Below are positions 18,534 to 28,213 of a DNA stretch of 64,000 nt, one piece after another. Location of the stretch: the NCBI RefSeq assembly GCF_005145045.1, contig NZ_CP039692.1, positions 1,319,501 to 1,383,500 of the forward strand, read 5' to 3'. The position numbers and the translations under genes are program-made. The notes below the pieces were generated by a model. It saw only the letters and a list, made by a program, of their open reading frames with translations, did not search any database and had not been told where the DNA came from. Origin of the DNA: Agrobacterium larrymoorei. Its GTDB lineage: Bacteria > Pseudomonadota > Alphaproteobacteria > Rhizobiales > Rhizobiaceae. Numbering within the stretch: the stretch's first letter is position 1; every line of letters begins with the position of its first letter.

Positions 18534-19433
18534 ATGTCATCCAAGCAACTGTCGCATGATACACGCGTACAGGCAGCCATCCTGCTTGTCCCGGCACTGG
18601 TGATCTATGCCATTTTCGCACTGTATCCCATGCTCAACGTCGTGGTCCTGAGTTTCCAGAAATGGGACGGGCTCTCGCCGGATCGCCAGTTTGTCGGGCT
18701 GGCGAATTATGTTGCCATCTTTACGCGCGATCCGGTTTTCTGGATGGCCTTCAGCAATACCGTGCTGTGGACGGTGATGAGTCTTATCTTTCCCCCGGCA
18801 ATAGGGCTTCTTCTTTCGCTCAGCCTCAACCAGAAGATTTTCGGGCGAAACAGCCTGCGCGCGATATTCTATCTCCCTGTTATCATTGCGCCTATCGCCG
18901 TCGCGACCATGTGGAAGTGGATGTACGATCCCTTCTTCGGTCTGTTCAATCAACTCCTGATCAACTGGGGAATGCAGGACTGGATTCAGGACTGGCTGGG
19001 CAACAAGGACATTGCGCTCTATTCGGCATTCGTCGCCTATATCTGGCAAACCGTCGGCTTTTCGATGGTGCTGTTTCTGGCAGGTCTGCAAAACGTATCC
19101 CAGACCCTGGTCGAAGCCGCCCGCATCGATGGTGCCGGTCGCTGGGCCGTTTTCAAGCACGTCACGCTTCCTGCCCTTCGTCCCACACTGACGGTGGTGC
19201 TTGTACTGTCGATCATCTCGTCGCTCAAAGCCTTCGATATCGTCTATGGCCTGACCGGTGGTGGGCCAGCGCAAAGTACGCAGATGCTGGCGCTCTGGGC
19301 CTTTACCCAGTCCATGCAGATTTTCGACTTCGGCAGGGGCTCAGCAATTTCCGTCGTTCTGCTCATGATTACCATGGTGATCGTCATTCCCTATCTGCGC
19401 TGGATGCAAAAGAACGAGGAGCACGAACAGTGA
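18534..19433 (+). CDS. ABC sugar transporter permease (MalF type)
   Basis: 299-residue inner-membrane permease with six predicted membrane segments and the EAA loop (EAARIDGAGRWAVFKHVTLPALRP, key residues E-A-A and G) that contacts the ATPase. ATG 18534 follows GGAGGAAA. It forms the channel with the next gene product, whose GTG start overlaps its stop by four bases, so the two are translationally coupled. Confidence 0.92.
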   Translation: MSSKQLSHDTRVQAAILLVPALVIYAIFALYPMLNVVVLSFQKWDGLSPDRQFVGLANYVAIFTRDPVFWMAFSNTVLWTVMSLIFPPAIGLLLSLSLNQKIFGRNSLRAIFYLPVIIAPIAVATMWKWMYDPFFGLFNQLLINWGMQDWIQDWLGNKDIALYSAFVAYIWQTVGFSMVLFLAGLQNVSQTLVEAARIDGAGRWAVFKHVTLPALRPTLTVVLVLSIISSLKAFDIVYGLTGGGPAQSTQMLALWAFTQSMQIFDFGRGSAISVVLLMITMVIVIPYLRWMQKNEEHEQ

Positions 19434-20302
19434 GCCACCTTTCCGCAGCAGACGCACATATCCCACCCCGCAATACAAAGCGTGATCCGGTTCTGATCGG
19501 GCTCTGGATCGCCCTGTTCGCCGTTGCCCTTGTCTGGGTCGCACCCTTCATCTTTATTGTCTTCACGTCCTTGAAGAGCCCGGCGGATGTGACGAGTACG
19601 GGGGCCTTCATGCCGCCTGTCGATGTTGCGTGGGATAATTATTCGAGCGCGTGGAACCGGGGCAGCTTTGCGCGCTCTTTCGTCAACAGTGTCATCATCA
19701 CCATCGTCAAGGTTCCGCTCGGTCTGGCGATCTCGGCAATGGCGGCCTATGCGCTTGCGAAGATGCGCCTAAAGTTCGGGAAGGCTTTGTTGCTGCTCGT
19801 CGTGTTTGGCACGATGATCCCGTTTCAGGTCATGCTGGCGCCGCTGTTTACCCTGGTGAATTCGTTCGGCCTGATCGATACCTATCCGGGCGTGATCCTG
19901 CCCTATATCGCCTTCGGCGTGCCCTATCAGGTCTTCATTCTGCATGGCTTTTTCAAAGGCATTCCGAAGGAGTTGTCGGAGGCCGCGCTGATCGATGGCG
20001 CGTCGCATTTCACGATCTTCCGGCGCATCTTTCTGCCGGTATGCCTTCCGGTGCTGGCGGCCCTTTTCATCCTGGATTTCGTTTCCACCTGGAACGAATT
20101 CGCCATGGCGCTGGTGCTTCTGCAAGACCAGAAGATGTGGACCCTGCCACTGGGCCTGATGTCTTTCCAGGGTCAGTTCTCCAGCAATTACGGCGAACTC
20201 AATGCGGCCATCGTCATGACCGTGCTGCCAGCCACGCTCGTCTACCTCATATTCCAACGTTACTTCGTGTCGGGCCTCACCTCCGGCGCGGTCAAGGGCT
20301 GA
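19430..20302 (+). CDS. ABC sugar transporter permease (MalG type)
   Basis: 290-residue second permease of the CUT1 importer, with six membrane segments and the EAA motif (SEAALIDGASHFTIFRRIFLP, key residues E-A-A-x-x-D-G-A). The frame stays open upstream inside the previous gene, but the GTG at 19430 overlapping the preceding stop (GTGA), with AGGAG before it, gives the size and N-terminus expected of the family. Confidence 0.9.
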   Translation: MSHLSAADAHIPPRNTKRDPVLIGLWIALFAVALVWVAPFIFIVFTSLKSPADVTSTGAFMPPVDVAWDNYSSAWNRGSFARSFVNSVIITIVKVPLGLAISAMAAYALAKMRLKFGKALLLLVVFGTMIPFQVMLAPLFTLVNSFGLIDTYPGVILPYIAFGVPYQVFILHGFFKGIPKELSEAALIDGASHFTIFRRIFLPVCLPVLAALFILDFVSTWNEFAMALVLLQDQKMWTLPLGLMSFQGQFSSNYGELNAAIVMTVLPATLVYLIFQRYFVSGLTSGAVKG

Positions 20303-20331
20303 GCCCTGCATTCATCTTCGAGGAGAAAAAC

Positions 20332-21849
20332 ATGTCCGATGCAACAGTCGAAAAATGGGGTTTGTTCGAGGCCTCCTTTACAGGTCCTTCAAACGGCAAT
20401 CCCTATCTCGACGTGGCATTCGATGCCATCTTCACGCATAAAAGCCGTAAGGTTCGCGTTCCAGGCTTCTATGATGGAAACGGTGAATACCGCATTCGCT
20501 TCATGCCTGATGTGGAAGGCGAATGGAGCTTCAAGACCCGCTCCAAGACCGATGAACTCAATGAAAAGACGGGTTCGCTGATCGCGACACCCGCCACCGG
20601 AAACAACCGCGGTCCGGTACGCGTGCGCAACAAGTTCCACTTTGCCTATGCGGATGACACGCCGTTCTTCCCTTTTGGCACAACGTGTTACGCCTGGACC
20701 CACCAGCCGCCGGCCATGCAGGCCCAAACGCTGGAAACGTTGCAGAAGACGCGTTTCAACAAGATCAGAATGGGCGTCTTCCCGAAGGATTACCCATACA
20801 ACACCAATGAACCGCTTCATGCGTGCTTTGAAAAAGGCGCCGACGGAAAGGAGGATTTCGATCGTCCAAATCCGCAACTCTTCCGTCATTTTGAGCGTCA
20901 GGTCGCAGCTCTCTGCGAATTGGGGATCGAAGCGGACATCATCATGTTTCACCCCTATGACCGATGGGGCTATGCGGATATGTCCGCCGAGCAGGATTAC
21001 CGCTACGTCGCCTATCTGGCGGCACGCCTTTCGGCTTACAGAAATGTCTGGTGGTCGCTTGCCAATGAATATGACTTCCTGCTGGACACGAAGCCGTTGA
21101 ACCAGTGGGACCGTTACTTCCACATTCTGGAGGAGAACGACCCGTACCAACACCTGCGGTCGATCCACAATGGCGATGTTACCGCCAATTACGACCACCG
21201 CAAACCATGGGTCACCCATGTCTGCATCCAGAATCCGGACGTGAAGCGCACGCAGGAATGGCGCGACACCTATGGAAAGCCAATCGTCAACGACGAGCCG
21301 GAATATGAAGGCGACATTCTGGAATCCTGGGGCAACCTCAGTGCGCAGGAGCTGGTTCATCGATACTGGATTACGGTCACTCGCGGCGGCTACATAGGTC
21401 ACGGTGAAACCTATTCCAATGCGGATGATCTGATCTGGTGGGCAAAGGGCGGGGTTCTGCACGGGGAAGCCTGGAAGCGCATCGGCTTTCTTCATGATCT
21501 TCTGAAAGACGCCGGGCAAGGACTTGATCCGCTCGGTCCGGTAACGCAATGGCCGTGGTCGCGCGTTTCCGGGGCGCGGGACGGGAACGGCGATTTCCGC
21601 CTCATCTATTTTGGCGAGCACCAACCCGTCATCTGGTCATCGGGACTTCCGCTCGATGACGGTGATTACGATGTCGATCTGATCGATACGTGGAACATGA
21701 CTGTTTCACCGGCAAGGAAAGTCGCGGCACCGGTGACGCACCCCGTAAGGCACGGTGCGATTACCCGGGGAGGAAAAGCCGACGCCGCTTTTGGCGTCGA
21801 AATTCCACGCAAGCCCCATCAGGCTTTGCGCGTGCGCAGAAAGCGATAA
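20332..21849 (+). CDS. DUF5060/DUF4038 glycoside hydrolase, apiosidase-like
   Basis: 505-residue cytoplasmic protein (no signal peptide). An N-terminal immunoglobulin-like DUF5060 module (about 8-95, with VPGFYDGNGEYRIRFMP) precedes a TIM-barrel DUF4038 domain and a C-terminal beta domain of DUF5605 type. Candidate catalytic acids are Glu246 in SLANEYD and Glu322 in NDEPEYEG. DUF4038 is related to the GH140 apiosidases that act on apiose in plant pectin, but activity on another glycoside is equally possible. ATG follows GAGGAGAAA. Being intracellular and inside an ABC importer operon, it probably cleaves the imported glycoside in the cytoplasm. Confidence 0.82.
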   Translation: MSDATVEKWGLFEASFTGPSNGNPYLDVAFDAIFTHKSRKVRVPGFYDGNGEYRIRFMPDVEGEWSFKTRSKTDELNEKTGSLIATPATGNNRGPVRVRNKFHFAYADDTPFFPFGTTCYAWTHQPPAMQAQTLETLQKTRFNKIRMGVFPKDYPYNTNEPLHACFEKGADGKEDFDRPNPQLFRHFERQVAALCELGIEADIIMFHPYDRWGYADMSAEQDYRYVAYLAARLSAYRNVWWSLANEYDFLLDTKPLNQWDRYFHILEENDPYQHLRSIHNGDVTANYDHRKPWVTHVCIQNPDVKRTQEWRDTYGKPIVNDEPEYEGDILESWGNLSAQELVHRYWITVTRGGYIGHGETYSNADDLIWWAKGGVLHGEAWKRIGFLHDLLKDAGQGLDPLGPVTQWPWSRVSGARDGNGDFRLIYFGEHQPVIWSSGLPLDDGDYDVDLIDTWNMTVSPARKVAAPVTHPVRHGAITRGGKADAAFGVEIPRKPHQALRVRRKR

Positions 21850-21865
21850 TCAGGGGAGAGCGGCT

Positions 21866-22966
21866 ATGGCCGGGCTAAGCATCAATAATGTCAAAAAGTC
21901 CTTTGGCGCGGTCGATATCATCCATGGCGTCGATGTCGAGATCGGCGACGGAGAATTCGTCATTCTCGTCGGACCTTCGGGATGCGGTAAATCCACACTT
22001 TTGCGGATGATTGCCGGTCTCGAAGAGATCACGGCTGGCGAGATCAGCATAGACGGCAGGGTGGTCAACAACCTTCAACCGAAGGACCGGGACATCGCCA
22101 TGGTTTTCCAGAACTATGCCCTGTATCCGCAGATGACGGTTGCCCAGAACATGGGGTTTGCGCTGGAACTCGCGGGCGCGAAGAAGCCGGAAATCGACCG
22201 CAAGGTTGGCGAGGCCGCAGCCATCCTCGGTCTTCAGTCGCTTCTCGACCGCAAGCCGGGGCAACTTTCCGGCGGTCAACGCCAACGCGTCGCAATGGGG
22301 CGCGCCATCGTGCGCAACCCCAAGGTCTTTCTCTTCGATGAGCCGCTTTCGAACCTCGATGCAAAATTACGGGTGAAGATGCGGGCCGAGATCAAGGCGT
22401 TGCACCAACGTCTCAAAAGCACCATCGTCTATGTCACGCACGATCAGATCGAAGCGATGACCATGGCGGACAAGATCGTGGTCCTGCATGGCGGCATCGT
22501 AGAGCAGATCGGAACGCCTATCGATCTCTATGATCACCCGAAAAACATGTTCGTCGCCGGTTTCCTTGGTTCGCCAGCCATGAATTTCATTGAGGGTACG
22601 CTTCAGGATGCGCAGACGCTCGTCACGGAAAAGGGTGGACGGCTTCATCTCTCCGGAGCGCCACAGGAAGCTGTGGGTCAGCAGGTGGTGCTCGGTATCC
22701 GCCCGGAAGACATCGTGATTGGCAGTGAGAAGGGGATCGATGCCGTCGTCAAGCTTGTCGAACCGACAGGCTCCGAAACGCATCTTGTCGTGGACCTTGA
22801 GGGGCAGGAAATAACCTGCCTCGTTCGAGACCGAACGGACTTCAAGATCGATCAGTCGATCAGGCTGTCCTTCCAGTCGCCGAAAGTCCATTTCTTCGAC
22901 AGGTCCACGCAGGAGCGTCTGGCTGCCGAGGCAGGCATCTCAGCGCGCGGCGAAACTGAAATCTAA
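21866..22966 (+). CDS. ABC sugar transporter ATPase (UgpC/MalK type)
   Basis: 366-residue ATP-binding subunit. Walker [10 protein letters not shown] (about residues 37-45), Q-loop QNYALYP, signature LSGGQRQR, Walker B VFLFDEP and switch histidine (VTHDQ) are present, followed by the C-terminal TOBE-like domain of the MalK class. ATG follows GGGGAG. It powers the two permeases encoded upstream, with the glycosidase gene lying between them. Confidence 0.93.
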   Translation: MAGLSINNVKKSFGAVDIIHGVDVEIGDGEFVILVGPSGCGKSTLLRMIAGLEEITAGEISIDGRVVNNLQPKDRDIAMVFQNYALYPQMTVAQNMGFALELAGAKKPEIDRKVGEAAAILGLQSLLDRKPGQLSGGQRQRVAMGRAIVRNPKVFLFDEPLSNLDAKLRVKMRAEIKALHQRLKSTIVYVTHDQIEAMTMADKIVVLHGGIVEQIGTPIDLYDHPKNMFVAGFLGSPAMNFIEGTLQDAQTLVTEKGGRLHLSGAPQEAVGQQVVLGIRPEDIVIGSEKGIDAVVKLVEPTGSETHLVVDLEGQEITCLVRDRTDFKIDQSIRLSFQSPKVHFFDRSTQERLAAEAGISARGETEI

Positions 22967-23043
22967 AATTCCGAGATGTGGGATGGGCGCAACCGCGGTC
23001 TCATTCTACACTTATTCGTCATCAGAGAACTTGGAGGAGACAC

Positions 23044-24024
23044 ATGGGTACACAACGTTTCGGTGCCGGAATCTGGCACTTCGCCACCTATCTGGATCGC
23101 TATGCGACCGACGGCTACGGCACGCCTCGCAGCGTGATCGATGCTATCGACCTTGCAGGCCAGGTGAATGACCTTTCGGTGGTCGATATCAACTATCCTT
23201 TCTTCGGCGGGAATTTTTCCAACGCCCAGGTGAAGGAGGCGCTCGACCGAAACAAGCTTGGCGTCATCGGCATCACGCCGGAAATCTACACGCGTGAATT
23301 CGTCAAAGGCTCGTTCACCAATCCCGATGCCGGGGTGCGCCGCCGCACCCACGAACTGGTAACGGAAGCTTGCGAACAGGTGCGTTACTTCGGCGCCGAT
23401 TACGTGAAGCTGTGGCCTGGCCAGGATGGCTGGGATTATCCCTTCCAGGTGGATTACGGAACGCTGTGGAAGCACTCTCTCGATGGCGTCGGCCAGCTTG
23501 CCAGCGAAAATCCCGATCTGAAATTCGTGATCGAATACAAGCCCCGCGAGCCGCGCGTGCGCATGAGCTTTGGTTCGGTGGCGCGGACGCTGCTGGGTAT
23601 CGAGAAAATCGGCTTGCCGAATGTCGGCATTCTTCTCGATTTCGGCCATGCGATCATGGGCGGGGAATCGGCTGCCGACAGCGCCCAACTGGCAATCGAT
23701 TATGGACGGCTTTTCGGCATGGACGTGAACGATAATTATCGTTCCTGGGATGACGATCTCGTCGCTGGCAGCTTGCATCCCATCGAACTGTTCGAATTCT
23801 TCCATGTGCTGAGAAAGAACAAATGGGAAGGCGTATGGCAACTGGACCAGTTCCCGTTCCGCGAGGACAGCGTCGCAACCGCCAACCACGCCATCGACTT
23901 CCTGAAAGCCGCAGCACGAGGTCTCGATGCTTTGGATGTGGACGCCCTGAAAGAAGCGCAGTCGCGTCACGACGCGATCGGCGCGCTGAAAATCGCTCAA
24001 AAAGCTTTGTTTGGAGCCATGTAG
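23044..24024 (+). CDS. Sugar phosphate isomerase/epimerase (AP endonuclease 2-like TIM barrel)
   Basis: 326-residue cytoplasmic xylose-isomerase-like TIM-barrel protein. Features of the family are a metal-binding Glu in [11 protein letters not shown], Asp/His in [12 protein letters not shown], and an Asp in MDVNDNY. Related enzymes isomerise or epimerise sugars such as allulose or tagatose, or act on keto-inositols. ATG follows GGAGGAG. As last gene of the operon it probably converts the sugar released by the glycosidase. No kinase or dehydrogenase for the next step is encoded in the cluster. A strong hairpin lies six bases after the stop. Confidence 0.85.
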   Translation: MGTQRFGAGIWHFATYLDRYATDGYGTPRSVIDAIDLAGQVNDLSVVDINYPFFGGNFSNAQVKEALDRNKLGVIGITPEIYTREFVKGSFTNPDAGVRRRTHELVTEACEQVRYFGADYVKLWPGQDGWDYPFQVDYGTLWKHSLDGVGQLASENPDLKFVIEYKPREPRVRMSFGSVARTLLGIEKIGLPNVGILLDFGHAIMGGESAADSAQLAIDYGRLFGMDVNDNYRSWDDDLVAGSLHPIELFEFFHVLRKNKWEGVWQLDQFPFREDSVATANHAIDFLKAAARGLDALDVDALKEAQSRHDAIGALKIAQKALFGAM

Positions 24025-24030
24025 ACGCCT

Positions 24031-24065
24031 GCCACGACGCAGTCATAGTTTGACTGCGTCGTGGC
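24031..24065 (+). terminator. Strong hairpin ending the sugar operon
   Basis: A perfect 15-bp inverted repeat (GCCACGACGCAGTCA and its complement) around five bases, six bases after the isomerase stop. Only a weak CAAAATTAG follows, so it is either a terminator without a T run or a 3' end stabiliser. Confidence 0.65.
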
Positions 24066-24392
24066 CAAAATTAGATAGTGTTAAAGAATATCAACGACGC
24101 ACCCCAGCCAGGGTGTCTTGGCGTCAACCTTGTCCAATAGTTACATCGTGTAGATCGGAGAGGATCATAGGTGCGCAGCCCGCGCTCTGGCTGTTCTTCG
24201 CATGGTGGTCTTTAAGGATCTTAATATCTCTGTCTGCCCTAGGCGAGCTTGGAGCGGAGCGGGGCCACGTCGCCTGAGGAAGAAGGGATCAACTTAGCGC
24301 GGAAAGATGTTCGACATCGCCCAAAAACGCTCGTTGTGATGGTGCCAACAACGCTGCGACACAAATCTAAATTATTGAATTACAGTGAAAAT
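24066..24392. other. Spacer between the sugar operon and tRNA-Gln
   Basis: No gene seen in 327 bp. The stretch adjoins the 3' end of the tRNA gene, where integrated elements commonly sit, but I see no integrase remnant and no second copy of the tRNA 3' end. Confidence 0.5.
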
Positions 24393-24466
24393 TGGCTGGG
24401 GAACCTGGATTCGAACCAAGATTAACGGAGTCAGAGTCCGCCGTTCTACCATTGAACTATTCCCCA
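24393..24466 (-). tRNA. tRNA-Gln (anticodon CTG)
   Basis: A 74-base gene on the minus strand with full cloverleaf: acceptor TGGGGAA/TTCCCCA, D arm GTTC/GAAC, anticodon stem GCGGA/TCCGT with loop CTCTGAC (anticodon CTG, reads CAG), T arm with GGTTCGAATCC, and encoded GCCA 3' end. No intron or mismatch of note. Confidence 0.95.
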
Positions 24467-24572
24467 ACTCGAGAAGCGCGTGGCGCTTTCGTTTGGTGGG
24501 TCGTGATATAGATGATTTGTTCGGCTATGCAAGTCGAAAAATGCATTTTTTGCTTCTTGTTTTCGATCACCC

Positions 24573-25010
24573 TCAAAGTCTGGCCTTTGTGGAGCGTGGT
24601 GTGGAGAGGATGAGGCTGGTTTCGCTGCCGGTTATGCCGGGAACGAGGCGGATGCGGCGGAGTATGGCGTCGAAGTCGGTGAGGGTGGCAGCGCTGAGTT
24701 CTACGATGAGATCCCAGCGACCGTTCGTGGAGTGGATTTCCGAGATTTCGGAGAAGCCGCCGAGGGTTTTGATGACCCTATCCGTCACATGACCTTCGAT
24801 TTCGATCATCATGACACCTCGCACCGCCGCCTCCACTGCATCTGCACGCAGGATAACGGTGTAGCCGATGATCGTGCCGGTTTGTTCGAGACGCTCCATT
24901 CTGGCTCGGATGGTGGCGCGTGAGGCGCCGGTTTCGATGGCGAGATCGGAGATGCTTCGGCGCCCGTTGTGGCGCAGCAGGGTGATGAGTTTTTCGTCCA
25001 GATTATCCAC
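24573..25010 (-). CDS. Lrp/AsnC-family regulator
   Basis: 145-residue regulator with an N-terminal helix-turn-helix (about 5-60, DLAIETGASRATIRARMERLE) and a C-terminal ligand-binding RAM domain (about 65-142). Lrp-type regulators respond to amino acids. The start is a GTG at 25010; no better ATG exists. It is divergent from the arginase-ornithine cyclodeaminase operon with a 129-bp gap, so an arginine- or ornithine-responsive activator of that operon is likely. Confidence 0.9.
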   Translation of the reverse strand: MDNLDEKLITLLRHNGRRSISDLAIETGASRATIRARMERLEQTGTIIGYTVILRADAVEAAVRGVMMIEIEGHVTDRVIKTLGGFSEISEIHSTNGRWDLIVELSAATLTDFDAILRRIRLVPGITGSETSLILSTPRSTKARL

Positions 25011-25139
25011 GTATCACCATTTTGGCAGATCGATTGATCAAAACGATAAGTCAATTGGGAAAATTTGCCAATCGTCCTTGTTCATTCCTCCAGTGCTTTG
25101 TGGTGTCATGGTAGGAAATTCGTTGAGATGGAGGATGGT

Positions 25140-26060
25140 ATGAACTGCACGTTGATCGGGGTTCCTTTGCAGATTGGTGCGGGTCAGTTGGGCTGCGAGA
25201 TGGGGCCGAGTGCGCTGCGCATTGCCGGGCTGAAAGCATCGCTGGAAGAGCTTGGGCACAAGGTGACCGATCTTGGCAATGTATCGCCAGCGCCGTTGCG
25301 CGAGATCAGCCATCCCAATCCTGCGGTTCACCATCTGCCGGAAACCGTGGCCTGGACGGAGACGCTGATCGATGTCGCTTATCGTGAAAGCGCAGACGCG
25401 CTGCCGATTTTTCTGGGCGGGGACCATGCTATTTCCGCCGGAACGGTGGCGGGGCTTGCGCGCCGCGCGGCAGAGCAGAAACGACCGCTTTTCGTTTTGT
25501 GGCTGGATGCGCATACGGATTTTCACACGCTCGAGACGACGCGCAGCGGCAATCTGCATGGGACGCCGGTGGCCTATTATACGGGGCGCAGCGGATTCGA
25601 AGGCTATTTTCCGGTGCTCGAACATCCGGTCGATCCGAACAATATCTGCATGATCGGTATAAGAAGCGTCGATCCCGCCGAGCGTGCGGCGCTTACCGAT
25701 TCGGGCATTACCGTGCATGACATGCGCTCGATTGATGAGCATGGCGTGGCGGTGTTGCTGCGGGAGTTTCTGGCGCGGGTGGAGGCGGCGAACGGGCTTT
25801 TGCATGTGAGCTTCGACGTGGATTTTCTCGACCCTTCCATCGCGCCCGCCGTTGGAACGACCGTTCCGGGTGGCGCGACATTTCGCGAGGCGCATCTGGT
25901 GATGGAGATGCTGCATGACAGCGGTCTCGTCAGCAGCCTGGACCTTGTGGAACTGAACCCGTTTCTGGACGAGCGCGGGCGCACGGCGACATTGATGGTG
26001 GACTTGACGGCGAGCCTTATGGGCAAGCGCGTGATGGACCGTCCGACAAGAGCAGGCTGA
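25140..26060 (+). CDS. Arginase
   Basis: 306-residue manganese enzyme that hydrolyses arginine to ornithine and urea. Ureohydrolase motifs are all present: GGDHAIS, DAHTDF and SFDVDFLDPSIAP, which provide the His and Asp ligands of the two metals. ATG 25140 follows GGAGGA; an in-frame ATG at 25128 is less well placed. It is followed after 11 bp by ornithine cyclodeaminase, giving a two-step arginine catabolic operon as found in Agrobacterium and Brucella. Confidence 0.93.
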   Translation: MNCTLIGVPLQIGAGQLGCEMGPSALRIAGLKASLEELGHKVTDLGNVSPAPLREISHPNPAVHHLPETVAWTETLIDVAYRESADALPIFLGGDHAISAGTVAGLARRAAEQKRPLFVLWLDAHTDFHTLETTRSGNLHGTPVAYYTGRSGFEGYFPVLEHPVDPNNICMIGIRSVDPAERAALTDSGITVHDMRSIDEHGVAVLLREFLARVEAANGLLHVSFDVDFLDPSIAPAVGTTVPGGATFREAHLVMEMLHDSGLVSSLDLVELNPFLDERGRTATLMVDLTASLMGKRVMDRPTRAG

Positions 26061-26071
26061 GGAGGAAAGCC

Positions 26072-27160
26072 ATGACATCCATACCGAAGCTGAACGTGGT
26101 GCCCTTCGTCAGCGTGGACCACATGATGAAGCTGGTGTTGAAGGTTGGCATCGACACGTTTTTGCGCGAACTGGCTGATGTGATCGAGGAAGATTTTCTG
26201 CGCTGGGAGACATTCGACAAGACGCCACGCGTGGCTTCGCATTCGCAGGAAGGCGTGATCGAGCTGATGCCGACGAGCGATGGTACGCTCTATGGCTTCA
26301 AATATGTGAACGGACATCCGAAAAACACGCGCGAGGGGCGGCAGACCGTGACGGCGTTCGGTGTTCTTTCCGATGTGGGCAATGGCTACCCCATGCTGCT
26401 ATCGGAAATGACGATTTTGACGGCGCTTCGGACCGCTGCGACTTCGGCCGCTGCCGCCAGGCATCTGTCGCGAGACGGAGCCCGCTCCATGGCGATTATC
26501 GGCAATGGGGCGCAGAGCGAGTTTCAGGCCCGCGCCTTCAAGGCGATTCTCGGTGTCGATCAGTTGAGGCTTTATGACATCGATCCTTCGGCCAGCCAGA
26601 AATGTTACGCCAATCTGCAAGGGCTGGGTTTTTCCATCACCATTTGCGACAGCGCGGAGCAGGCGGTGGAAGGCGCGGATATCATCACCACCGTTACGGC
26701 TGACAAGCAGTATGCGACGATCCTGACCGACAATATGGTTGGCCCCGGCGTGCACATCAACGCGATCGGCGGGGATTGCCCGGGCAAGACAGAGCTTCAC
26801 CGCGACATTCTGCTACGCTCCGATATTTTCGTGGAATACCCGCCGCAGACGCGGGTGGAGGGCGAGATTCAGCAACTGGATGAAGACCATCCGGTGATCG
26901 AGCTATGGCAGGTCATGGCGGGCAAAGTGAAGGGCCGCAAGGACGAGCGGCAGATCACGCTTTTCGACAGCGTGGGCTTTGCCATCGAGGATTTTTCGGC
27001 GCTTCGTTACGTTCGCTCGAAACTTGTCGAGACAGGGCTGTTCGAAGAGCTGGATCTGCTGGCGGACCCGGATGAGCCGCGCGATCTATACGGCATGTTG
27101 CTGCGCTGTGAAGCGGCCATGCAGGCGGCACCAGAGAAGAAGCCGGAGGGCGTTCTATAG
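26072..27160 (+). CDS. ocd: Ornithine cyclodeaminase
   Basis: 362-residue NAD-dependent enzyme converting ornithine to proline and ammonia. The mu-crystallin/OCD family fold is seen in the Rossmann motif IIGNGAQSEFQ, the INAIGGDCPGKTEL stretch with the catalytic Asp, and YPPQTRVEGEIQ. Length matches the Ti-plasmid and chromosomal enzymes. It is in one operon with arginase, so the pair turns arginine into proline plus urea and ammonia. Its stop overlaps the stop of the convergent DMT transporter. Confidence 0.93.
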   Translation: MTSIPKLNVVPFVSVDHMMKLVLKVGIDTFLRELADVIEEDFLRWETFDKTPRVASHSQEGVIELMPTSDGTLYGFKYVNGHPKNTREGRQTVTAFGVLSDVGNGYPMLLSEMTILTALRTAATSAAAARHLSRDGARSMAIIGNGAQSEFQARAFKAILGVDQLRLYDIDPSASQKCYANLQGLGFSITICDSAEQAVEGADIITTVTADKQYATILTDNMVGPGVHINAIGGDCPGKTELHRDILLRSDIFVEYPPQTRVEGEIQQLDEDHPVIELWQVMAGKVKGRKDERQITLFDSVGFAIEDFSALRYVRSKLVETGLFEELDLLADPDEPRDLYGMLLRCEAAMQAAPEKKPEGVL

Positions 27161-28039
27161 CTTTTCGAGCCTTTGCTTTCTCGCCTTGACCTGTTCACGC
27201 CATATGGTGAAGAGGCCCGCCGCGATGACCACCATAGCGCCGATGACCATGTGGGCTGTCAGCACTTCGCCGTAGATCGTAACCCCGACGATGGAGACGA
27301 GAACGAGCTGGTAATAGGAGAATGGCTGCACGGTTGCGGCATTCGCCAGCTCGAAAGCGCGAATGAGCAGATAATGGCCGCTCATGCCGGTGATGCAGAG
27401 CGCCAGCATCCACAGCCAGTCCGTCGGCGCCATGTTGACCCAATAAAAAGGGCCAACGAGCGTGAGTGCTGCGGCACCTGCAACGCCGGTATAGAAGAAG
27501 CTGGTCATGGCAGTATCGGTTCGGCTGGCAAGGCGGGTCAGCACACCATAGAGCGCCAGCATGAAAGCGGCGGTGAAGGTAACGAGAAGCGTGAGATCGA
27601 ACTCGGTTTCGCCCGGCTTTAGAATGATAAGTACGCCGAGAAAGCCGACAAGGATGGCCGACCAGCGCCGCCAGCCCACTTTTTCTCCAAGCAACGGCAC
27701 GGAAAGCGCCGCGACGATGAGGGGGATGGAGGCGAAGATGGAGTGCGTATGCGCAAGGCCGACCCATGCGAAAGAAAAGATCGAGAGCACGATCTGAACT
27801 GCCAGAAGAACGCCACGGCTGATTTGCAGCCACAGCCGGTTGGCGCGCATCGTGGCTTTCAAACCTTCGCTGGAGCGCATGGCGAGGATGATGGCGAAGA
27901 CCGCGAACGCCCAGTAGCGAAGCATGACGACGAAAACCGGCGGGTAAAGCTGGCCGAGATGCTTGGAGATGCCATCCTGCACTGCAAAGATGGTGAACGC
28001 CATGAGGGCGTCAATAAGTCCTGTCGATTGGGTGGGCAT
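27155..28039 (-). CDS. DMT-superfamily (EamA) transporter
   Basis: 294-residue inner-membrane protein with ten predicted membrane segments in two EamA repeats. Members export amino acids or small metabolites, but the substrate cannot be read from sequence. The 3' end overlaps ocd by six bases in convergent orientation, and the upstream region is shared with the divergent metal ATPase gene. Confidence 0.88.
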   Translation of the reverse strand: MPTQSTGLIDALMAFTIFAVQDGISKHLGQLYPPVFVVMLRYWAFAVFAIILAMRSSEGLKATMRANRLWLQISRGVLLAVQIVLSIFSFAWVGLAHTHSIFASIPLIVAALSVPLLGEKVGWRRWSAILVGFLGVLIILKPGETEFDLTLLVTFTAAFMLALYGVLTRLASRTDTAMTSFFYTGVAGAAALTLVGPFYWVNMAPTDWLWMLALCITGMSGHYLLIRAFELANAATVQPFSYYQLVLVSIVGVTIYGEVLTAHMVIGAMVVIAAGLFTIWREQVKARKQRLEKL

Positions 28040-28213
28040 GAATGTCTCGCGGCAGACCAGCGCAAGCTACACGCCGATATTCTAATAAAAACGCAATTTA
28101 ACGGAAAACACACGGGGCGAAAGGCCAGAGGGCCGCTTATTCCGTTCCATTTGCGAATAACTGCCATGCATTGGCGGCGGTTCGAGAAAAAATCGAAAAC
28201 GACATTTTTGCTC

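Noticed and set aside
20389..21624. Long minus-strand frame opposite the glycosidase
   Set aside because: Shadow of the DUF4038 gene; no recognisable domain.
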